The position numbers and the translations under genes were made by a program. Positions 19,625 through 64,000 of a DNA stretch of 64,000 bases are shown here, piece by piece (positions within the stretch are counted from its first letter, which is position 1; the number at the start of each line of letters is the position of its first letter). This DNA comes from Rhodocyclales bacterium (GTDB lineage: Bacteria; Pseudomonadota; Gammaproteobacteria; Burkholderiales; Rhodocyclaceae). The DNA is taken from contig JACRIY010000040.1 of NCBI GenBank assembly GCA_016235805.1, positions 1 to 64,000 of the forward strand. Direction: 5' to 3'. The notes beneath the pieces are model-generated. The model had not been told where the DNA came from. It did not search any database and saw nothing but the letters and a program-made list of their open reading frames with translations.

Positions 19625-21764
19625 TGAACTGCCTCAGCAGGAGGCGCCGGAAGGCACGATAAAGCTGGAATCCGACGGGCTCGAAACCATGGTTGAAACG
19701 GACGAAAACCCGTGCGCCGAGGTATTCGGCCCGCACTTCCCCGGGAAGAGTCAGTTCGAGCTGGAAGATCTGATTGAGCGCCGTCACGCCCTTCGCATCG
19801 CGCGGGTCGACCGTGATCGGGCCGCCACCGGAACTGCCCAGCGCCGCCGTCGGCAACTGTTGCGAGGCGCCGGGCACCTGGCGGCGAATTCGCGCCGGCA
19901 TCGGGCTGGCGCCCCAGCCGGCGAGCATCACTTCGACGCTCCGGGTCTCCTGCAGCACCATGGCGATGTCGTCCTGCAACAACGCCACGCGCGCGGTCTG
20001 CTCTCGGGGCTCCACCACGTAGCCGATCAACTGCCCCTTGCTGACGAATCGACCGGTGAGATCCGCGGCGTTCGGCACGATGAAGCGGCCATTGGCCGGG
20101 CTGCGAAACACCAGGTCGGCCGCGCGTTCGCGGCTGCGCTGCAGGTTCGCATCGGCGGCGATGATTTGCTCGCGGAACATGGCGGCCTGCACCCGATCGA
20201 TCGTCAGCGAGGCGTCGTACTTGGCGATCAGTTCCTGCAACTGCGCCTCGAGCATGGCGACGCGGGCCGCGAGGAAGGGCTCCTCGGCGCGCACCAGCGG
20301 CTGGTCGCGGCTGACTTCACCGTCGGCCGGCGCCAGCAGGTCGACGATGAAGCCTTCGGTGCCCGCCCGCACCTGCGCCTCCTCGGGCACCCAGAGCACC
20401 CCTTCGGTGCGGGTCCAGTGCGGGAACGGCGCGACGAACAGCAGGACCGCCACCAGCGCGGCCAGCGCGATGCTGGTGGATAGCGCGCGCCCGCGCTGGC
20501 GCCGCAGGCCGGGATTGGAAACGAGAAACGACAGGGCCTTGGCGATCGGCATCATCACCTGGGTCGCGATGGCCCAGATCGCCAGCAGTACCCCGATGAA
20601 GAAGAACTTTCCGGCAATGAAGGTGATGATGATGAAGGAGATGAATATCCGGTATACGAAAGACGCAATGCCATACACGACCATCCAGAAGCGTTCCCCG
20701 GCGGAATGCGCCGGCGACTCGGCGTCGGCGACGCCGAATACGTAGCGCTGGAACAAGTAGCCGAGATACTGGTTGGAACGCGATCCCAGGTTGGGCATTT
20801 CGATCGCATCGGCAAGCACGTAGTAACCGTCGAAGCGCAGCAGCGGATTGCCGTTGAACAGCAAGGTGGAAACTCCGCTGATCAGCATCACGTTGTAGGC
20901 AATGGCCCGCACCGCGCCCGGCTCCACCACCAGCCAGGTGAACAGGGCGAGCGATCCGAGGAACAGTTCCACGGCGATGCCCGCTGCGCCGACGACCATG
21001 CGCTTGCGTTTGTCATTGAAGCCCCAGGAGGCCGAGGCATCGACGTAGGGTACCGGCGACAACACCAGCAACATGATGCCGATCTCGTGTACCTCGCCGC
21101 CCCATTTCCTGATCGCATAGGCATGCCCCAGTTCATGCAGCGCCTTGACCACCGGATACACGAACCAGAGCAACACGAGGTTCCCCGGATCGAGCACGCG
21201 ATCGGCGATGTTTTCCGTCAGATCGGTCCAGTGGGAAGCCGCCAGCACGGCCCCGGTGCCCACCACCGCGAGCCAGAGGAGTATGCCGAACCAGCCGAAC
21301 AGCGGTTGCACCCAGGGCAGCGTCCGCTCCAGGAATCGGTCGGGATCCAGCAGCGGAAAACGCAGCGCCAGGGGCGTCCACAGCCGGCGCCGCCACAACA
21401 TGCGCTCGTGCTTCTCGTGCCGCCGGAACACCTCCATGCTGTCGGGTGGCACGTCGCACAGCAGAACGTCGGTGGCGTGCAACTGTCCGAGCAGGCGTAT
21501 CACCTCTTCCTGACTCGGCGCGCCATCGCCCAGGTGCGCGCTGGTCGCCTCCCAGATTTCCTGCACCGTCTTCTCGCCGTCCATGAGGCCGATGAAGTGG
21601 TGCGCGGCAGGCGAAAAGCGGTGTGAGCGCTCGGCGGCGAAATCCTGCAGTACGAACCAGACCTTGTCGCGGAACGACTGGCGCAGGATTCTGGCGTGCG
21701 AGCGGATCCGCGGCTTGAGCGATGCAACCCGGTACCAGGAGGGACTAAAAAGGGTGTCGCTCAC
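19617..21764 (-). CDS. PqqD-like domain / M50 site-2-protease-type membrane domain / HlyD-like adaptor fusion
   Basis: HELGHAYAIRKWGGEVHEIGIMLLVLSPVPYVD metalloprotease motif, NPLLRFDGYYVLAD, multiple TM stretches, C-terminal biotinyl-lipoyl/HlyD-like region; overlaps the secA-like start by 8 bp. Confidence 0.85.
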   Translation of the reverse strand: MSDTLFSPSWYRVASLKPRIRSHARILRQSFRDKVWFVLQDFAAERSHRFSPAAHHFIGLMDGEKTVQEIWEATSAHLGDGAPSQEEVIRLLGQLHATDVLLCDVPPDSMEVFRRHEKHERMLWRRRLWTPLALRFPLLDPDRFLERTLPWVQPLFGWFGILLWLAVVGTGAVLAASHWTDLTENIADRVLDPGNLVLLWFVYPVVKALHELGHAYAIRKWGGEVHEIGIMLLVLSPVPYVDASASWGFNDKRKRMVVGAAGIAVELFLGSLALFTWLVVEPGAVRAIAYNVMLISGVSTLLFNGNPLLRFDGYYVLADAIEMPNLGSRSNQYLGYLFQRYVFGVADAESPAHSAGERFWMVVYGIASFVYRIFISFIIITFIAGKFFFIGVLLAIWAIATQVMMPIAKALSFLVSNPGLRRQRGRALSTSIALAALVAVLLFVAPFPHWTRTEGVLWVPEEAQVRAGTEGFIVDLLAPADGEVSRDQPLVRAEEPFLAARVAMLEAQLQELIAKYDASLTIDRVQAAMFREQIIAADANLQRSRERAADLVFRSPANGRFIVPNAADLTGRFVSKGQLIGYVVEPREQTARVALLQDDIAMVLQETRSVEVMLAGWGASPMPARIRRQVPGASQQLPTAALGSSGGGPITVDPRDAKGVTALNQIFQLELTLPGEVRAEYLGARVFVRFNHGFEPVGFQLYRAFRRLLLRQFNV

Positions 21765-21946
21765 GACCTGCCCGGATTCAACGTGAAATACATCGCCAAG
21801 CTCGCAGTGTCCGGATCGAGCGCAGCGAACACACTAATAACCTCCCCGTGAGGGGAGGATGGGAGGGGCGGGCCCATTTGCCGGCTTGGAGTCCATCGAA
21901 GGCGGGCGATTTCATGCTGCAGGGTGGTTCATCAAAGCCACGAACG

Positions 21947-23821
21947 TTACGGCCACCAGGACCAGACCCACATGCGCATCCAGTGCACCAGCTTGTGGGT
22001 CCAGATCCAGACCAGGCGGCGGCGCTCGACCTGGATCTTGCCGACCCCTTCCATACCGGGACGCAGCTTGTCTATCGCGCCCTTTGCCCTGGCCTCGACG
22101 CGGAAGAAATTTCGACCCTGGTCGACCACGGAAACCGGCGTGATCTTCTCTATCGTCAGTTCGAATTCATCGTTGGGCATGCTGGCCAGCGCGAGGCGGC
22201 CGGGCTTGCCGACGGCGACGTCGGTGATGTCGCGTTCATCCACTTTCATGATGACGCGGTAAGTATCCAGCGGCGCGAGTTCGAACAGCACGTTGCCGCG
22301 CTCGACGGCCGCGCCGAGCGATTGGCTGAGGTCGCCCTTGACCACGACGGCGTCGAAGGGAGCCACCAGTTGGGCGCGGGAAATCTGCTCGTCGATCAGG
22401 GTCAACTGCGCCCGCACCTGCCCGCTTTGGGCCTCGAGTATCGCAGCACGCGCGCGATTTCCCTCGGCGATGGCCTGCCGCCGCTCGCTTTCCTGCTGGG
22501 CGCCCTGGCTCAGCACCTTCTGGCGTTCCAGCCGCAGGTCGCGGGTATCCATCGCGGCCAGCACGTCGCCTTCGCGCACGATGTCACCGGCACGGGCCCG
22601 CGCCTCGACGATGTAGCCCTGCATGGCCGCGGTGACGGCGCGCTGTACCTTGCCTTCGAGGCTGGCATCGGCCGTGATCATGTAGTCGCCGTCGACGATG
22701 GAGAAGAACGCCAGGGCCAGCGCGCCAATCAGCGCCCACAGCTTGAGCGCGACATGGCGCGGCCCCACCAGGTGACTCCAATGCGTGCGCATGCTGTCGA
22801 TGGCCTTTTCGGCCAGCCAGCGGTCTTCCCTGCGCTTGACGTCGAGCACCGGCCCCACCAGCAGGGCGGCGTGCTCGCAGAGCTCGACCGTGCGCGCATC
22901 GAACTCGGCGCCGACCGGCAGTTCCAGGACCAGCGCGCCAAGCACGCGCTCGCCGGCGGTCAGGGGAATGGTGCAGACCGCACCGATGCCGTGTTGCTGG
23001 AGGAGTTCGGAATGGGCGCGGGTGACCTGGAACGGCCCGTCCTTGCGCGAGGGGAAGACAACGGTCGCCAATTGATCGGCCGCCTCGTCCATCGCGCCTT
23101 CGATGGCGCGAACCAGGTTGGTCTTCTTGCCGAAGGCCGAACTGTGGGAAAGCGCCCGCACCTGGATGTGACGCCCCTTCATGAATCCCAGGCTGACGCG
23201 CTCGCAACCGAAGGTGGTCGCAAGCTCGGTTGCCACCGCCGTCGCGGCCGCCTGAAAACGTTCGTGCTGCAGGGATGTGGCGATGATTTCCAGCACCGTG
23301 ACCAGCCGCGCCTTGCTGGTGAAGGTCTTGCGCCGGGCAAGGGCCTCCAGCCAGCCGATGCCCCAGCCGAGGCGCTGCACCAGGTCGCGCACCGCGCCCT
23401 CGGAGCGGCCTTCGATCTCCAGGGCGGCGGCGCCGTAGAGTTCGTCGTCGACCAGTATGGGATGCGCAATGAATATCGGGTCCTGCCGGCGCGGCACGCG
23501 CTTGGTGCCGTCAACGACGACACGGCGACCTTGCAGGGCGCGCTCGACCACCGCCGCGAGCTTCGGGCTGCCCTCGATTCCCTCCGGCCAGACCGCGACC
23601 GGCGCAAAGGCGGCCACCTCCGACGTACGCAGGATCACGGCGCCCCGGATCACGCCTTCGAAGGCGCGGCACTGTATGTCGAGCCAGCCCGCGGCAAAGC
23701 TGCGCGCATCGCCGGCGTGGGCGAGCCGCGCCCATGCCGCCGATTCGAATGATTCGTCGCTTCCGTCGCCCGCTGCCCTTCGGGCATCGGTTACCAGGGC
23801 AATGCCGTCTTCCGTTGTCAC
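21947..23821 (-). CDS. GAF-domain / TM / HlyD-type membrane fusion protein
   Basis: N-terminal half GAF-like (ERVSLGFMKGRHIQVRAL...GIGAVCTIPLTAGERVLGALVLE), single TM (LWALIGALALAFFSIV), then ADASLEGKVQRAVTAAMQGYIVEARARAGDIVREGDVLAAMDTRDLRLE. Confidence 0.85.
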   Translation of the reverse strand: MTTEDGIALVTDARRAAGDGSDESFESAAWARLAHAGDARSFAAGWLDIQCRAFEGVIRGAVILRTSEVAAFAPVAVWPEGIEGSPKLAAVVERALQGRRVVVDGTKRVPRRQDPIFIAHPILVDDELYGAAALEIEGRSEGAVRDLVQRLGWGIGWLEALARRKTFTSKARLVTVLEIIATSLQHERFQAAATAVATELATTFGCERVSLGFMKGRHIQVRALSHSSAFGKKTNLVRAIEGAMDEAADQLATVVFPSRKDGPFQVTRAHSELLQQHGIGAVCTIPLTAGERVLGALVLELPVGAEFDARTVELCEHAALLVGPVLDVKRREDRWLAEKAIDSMRTHWSHLVGPRHVALKLWALIGALALAFFSIVDGDYMITADASLEGKVQRAVTAAMQGYIVEARARAGDIVREGDVLAAMDTRDLRLERQKVLSQGAQQESERRQAIAEGNRARAAILEAQSGQVRAQLTLIDEQISRAQLVAPFDAVVVKGDLSQSLGAAVERGNVLFELAPLDTYRVIMKVDERDITDVAVGKPGRLALASMPNDEFELTIEKITPVSVVDQGRNFFRVEARAKGAIDKLRPGMEGVGKIQVERRRLVWIWTHKLVHWMRMWVWSWWP

Positions 23822-23951
23822 TCGAAAATCCTAATTCCTGCGATCGATGCGGACCATTCCCGGGAAGGGAGAAAAATGAACTTGGACGCCCGGCAACGCC
23901 CACATGTCACCGACACATTGAAACGATGGGCTTGCGACCGCACAGGGTGAT

Positions 23952-25355
23952 TCAATGAAGTGCTGCACTGATTTGCACCAGGTCGGCTTCCGAAAGCGTA
24001 CCGGTAGCCTGCTTGAGGCGCAGGCGATTGAACAGGTAGTCGTAGCGCGACTGCGCGTAGTCGCGCTTGGCAAGGTACAGGTCGCGCGCGGCATCGAGTA
24101 CCGGCAACAGCGCATACAGGCCGGTCTTGTGGCCCTCGGCCTTTGCTTCGAGCGCGCTTTGCTGGGCAACGACACCTTGCTTGAGCGCCTGGACCAGCGT
24201 CACACCGCTCAGCGTGGCGTCATAGGACGCACGCGTTACGCGCTCGATGGCGCGACGTTCCTGCTCGAGTTCTTCCTGGGACTTCTGATAGCGATGTACC
24301 GCTTCCTGGGTAACCGCGCTGGTCAACCCGCCTTCGTAGATCGGCACGGTCAGGCGCACCGTCAGGTCCGTCGTTTCGGTGTCGCTGCCGCCGCCAAACA
24401 GCGTGCTGCCGGCGTCGCGCTGGTTGTGGGTGGCCAGCAGGTTGACGCTGGGAAAGTGACCGGCACGCTGACGCTCGACCTCCTGATGCGCTACCTGGAC
24501 CGCTTCGCGCCTGGCCCGCAGCAGCAGGTTCTGCTCCAGCGCCGCCTCGATCCAGGGTTCGATGGCAGCCGGCTCCGGCGTCTCGAGCGGAAAATCTTCG
24601 CGCAGGACCTGCACGTTCTCGATCAGCCGGCCGGTTATCTCGCGCAATCCCTGACGCGCGTCGCGCAGTTTGTGGCGCGCCTCGATCTCGCGCGCCTGCG
24701 CCGCCGAGAATCGCGCCAGGGCGTCATGCTGGTTGGTGATCGTACCGAGGCCCGATTTGAGCTTGGCGCGCGCCAATTCGAGCACCTTGCCCACGGATTC
24801 GCGCTCCGCAGTGGCAAGTGCCAGATTGTCGGTCGCGGCAAGGACCACGAGATAGGCCGCGGTGGTGCGCAGCAACATGTCCTGCTCTGCCGCGAGCAGC
24901 GTGTACTCGGCCTGCTTGACCACCGCCTTGGCCTGCTCGAAGCGTTCGATTGCGTCCAGCCGGAAAATCGGCTGATTCACCGACAACGTGTAGTTCTTGG
25001 TCGGAAAGGTCGCCACCCCGGCTTTGAAGGTGATGTTCTGGCTGCTCAGCACACGTTGCCGCGTCTCGATCGCTTCCATGTCGAGCTTGATCGTCGGCAG
25101 GAATCCGGCGCGTGCCTGCTCGATGGCCATGCTGCTCGCCCGGCTCTCGGCCTGGGCGACCCGAAACTTCGGATCGTTCTGGCGCGCCAGTGAATAGGCT
25201 TCCAGCAGGGTTTCGCCGCGAGCGGGAATGGCCAGCAGCAGCGAGGCGCACGCCCAACCCAGAATATGCGCCCAATGCCCGACGCGAGCGGTGATGTATC
25301 GATCTTTGGTCACGATTCGATCCGAAATCAATCCAGAGTAGCACCGTGGCGGCAA
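23952..25355 (-). CDS. TolC-family outer membrane protein
   Basis: Signal-like HILGWACASLLLAIPARGETLLEAYSLARQNDPKFRVAQAESRAS; TolC-like repeats RFEQAKAVVKQAEYTLLAAEQDMLLRTTAAYLVVLAA; start approximate. Confidence 0.9.
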   Translation of the reverse strand: MPPRCYSGLISDRIVTKDRYITARVGHWAHILGWACASLLLAIPARGETLLEAYSLARQNDPKFRVAQAESRASSMAIEQARAGFLPTIKLDMEAIETRQRVLSSQNITFKAGVATFPTKNYTLSVNQPIFRLDAIERFEQAKAVVKQAEYTLLAAEQDMLLRTTAAYLVVLAATDNLALATAERESVGKVLELARAKLKSGLGTITNQHDALARFSAAQAREIEARHKLRDARQGLREITGRLIENVQVLREDFPLETPEPAAIEPWIEAALEQNLLLRARREAVQVAHQEVERQRAGHFPSVNLLATHNQRDAGSTLFGGGSDTETTDLTVRLTVPIYEGGLTSAVTQEAVHRYQKSQEELEQERRAIERVTRASYDATLSGVTLVQALKQGVVAQQSALEAKAEGHKTGLYALLPVLDAARDLYLAKRDYAQSRYDYLFNRLRLKQATGTLSEADLVQISAALH

Positions 25356-25420
25356 ATGACGCCGCGCCGGGGCCCGAAAAAATACGTTAGCCTTAAATTA
25401 TACAAGCCTTTGAGTTAAAA

Positions 25421-26227
25421 CTATTTTCCGAGCACAACGCTGCATTTGATGCCGGCCGGAATCTTGTAGTCCGGATTCGGCAGTTGTAGGCGCACGCCCA
25501 TGGTGCCGCTTGCCGCGTCGATCACCTTGTCCACCACGACGACCTTCGCCTGATGGGTGCCGGGGAAGAAAGGCGCGAGGCTGACCTGCCCCGACATGCC
25601 GACCCGCACCGACCCGAACAGTCGGGCCGGTGCAATGACCTCGACGTTGAGCGGATTGATTTGCGCCAGCCGCAGAACTACCGATTTGTCCGAACGAACC
25701 AGTTCCCCCGGCGCCAGGCGTCGCTCGACGACCACGCCATCGATCGGACTGAAGATGGTCCGCAATTTGAGGGCTTCCTGATCCTTCTTCAGCTCTTCTT
25801 CGCGCAGTTTGACTTCCGTCGCCAGTTCGTCGCTCTCCTGGACCGAGATCAACTGCTTCTCGAGGAGGCTGTCGATTCGCGACAGGCGCCGACGCCCGAA
25901 CTCGACACGCGCCTCGGTCAGATTGACGGCCGCCGCTTCGACGCCAGCCTGCAGCTTTGCGACCACCTGCCCCTTGCGCACGCGATCGCCCCGGTTGACC
26001 GTAACTTGTTCCAGCACTCCGTCCACCGGACTGCCGACGTTGACCGTCATGAAGGGTTCGACGAGGCACTCCAATTCACCGCTCGGCCGGATCATCTCGA
26101 AGCTGCGCGCCTCCGCCGTCGACGCAGCGCCAGGCACCGACTGCGCCTGAGCGACTGGGGTCTGCGCGAAGACGGCTACGGCCCCCGCGATGATGCCCTT
26201 CAGGCAATCGCCGAAAATTGTTCTCAT
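25421..26227 (-). CDS. Periplasmic adaptor (HlyD/RND membrane-fusion family)
   Basis: MRTIFGDCLKGIIAGAVAVFAQTPVAQAQS signal peptide; GSPVDGVLEQVTVNRGDRVRKGQVVAKLQAGVEAAAV; IFSPIDGVVVERRLAPGELV. Confidence 0.9.
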   Translation of the reverse strand: MRTIFGDCLKGIIAGAVAVFAQTPVAQAQSVPGAASTAEARSFEMIRPSGELECLVEPFMTVNVGSPVDGVLEQVTVNRGDRVRKGQVVAKLQAGVEAAAVNLTEARVEFGRRRLSRIDSLLEKQLISVQESDELATEVKLREEELKKDQEALKLRTIFSPIDGVVVERRLAPGELVRSDKSVVLRLAQINPLNVEVIAPARLFGSVRVGMSGQVSLAPFFPGTHQAKVVVVDKVIDAASGTMGVRLQLPNPDYKIPAGIKCSVVLGK

Positions 26228-26387
26228 TGGGTTTTCTGCCGAAAGAGTAGTGCGAATATTCCTTGGACCACCTGCCCGACCATCAGGCGGGAGGGATGCT
26301 ACCACTCAATTCATAGCCCGCCAACGACCGGTTGTCCATCCGTTTGATTGCAGCGCGAATCCGCGGCGTCATCCGGTCCGGGCCAAG

Positions 26388-64000
<37,613 letters not shown>

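Noticed and set aside
21848-23752. 634-aa plus-strand ORF
   Set aside because: Antisense to the GAF-HlyD gene; no domain signature.

Overview
High-GC bacterial chromosome segment; gene content and order look betaproteobacterial (taxonomy is inference). About 1-17.5 kb is housekeeping: typA 3' end, an OmpA-family lipoprotein, tpx, tatD, a complete isc operon on the minus strand (iscR, an extra NifS-like cysteine desulfurase, iscS, iscU, iscA, hscB, hscA, fdx, iscX), cysE, trmJ, suhB, a VapBC-like toxin-antitoxin pair, mutS, a DUF1178-like gene and tRNA-Leu(UAA). From 17.6 kb to the window edge all genes are on the minus strand and look like one locus. It holds a truncated SecA-like ATPase, a PqqD-like/M50 site-2-protease/HlyD fusion, a double-GAF/HlyD fusion, a TolC-family protein, an RND/HlyD-type adaptor, and a single uninterrupted ORF (26388 to beyond 64000, at least about 12,530 codons) for a giant RTX/calcium-binding-type exoprotein. 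The giant ORF contains about 70-75 diverged copies of a roughly 100-residue 'SGTPVAGExW' repeat. These copies appear nested inside other domains (two Calx-beta-like domains and a beta-roll module). It also has a VCBS/FG-GAP cassette spliced into one RTX unit. The best candidate for an undescribed system is this giant protein plus its SecA-like/M50/HlyD/TolC export set; no ABC-transporter ATPase is visible in the window. A second finding is a dispersed ~25-30 bp repeat (consensus about CAAAAGTCGGCGCTGGCGAYACGGCGC). It occurs at least nine times, often inside coding sequence, and twice as a composite with a terminator-like hairpin bracketing the OmpA-family gene.
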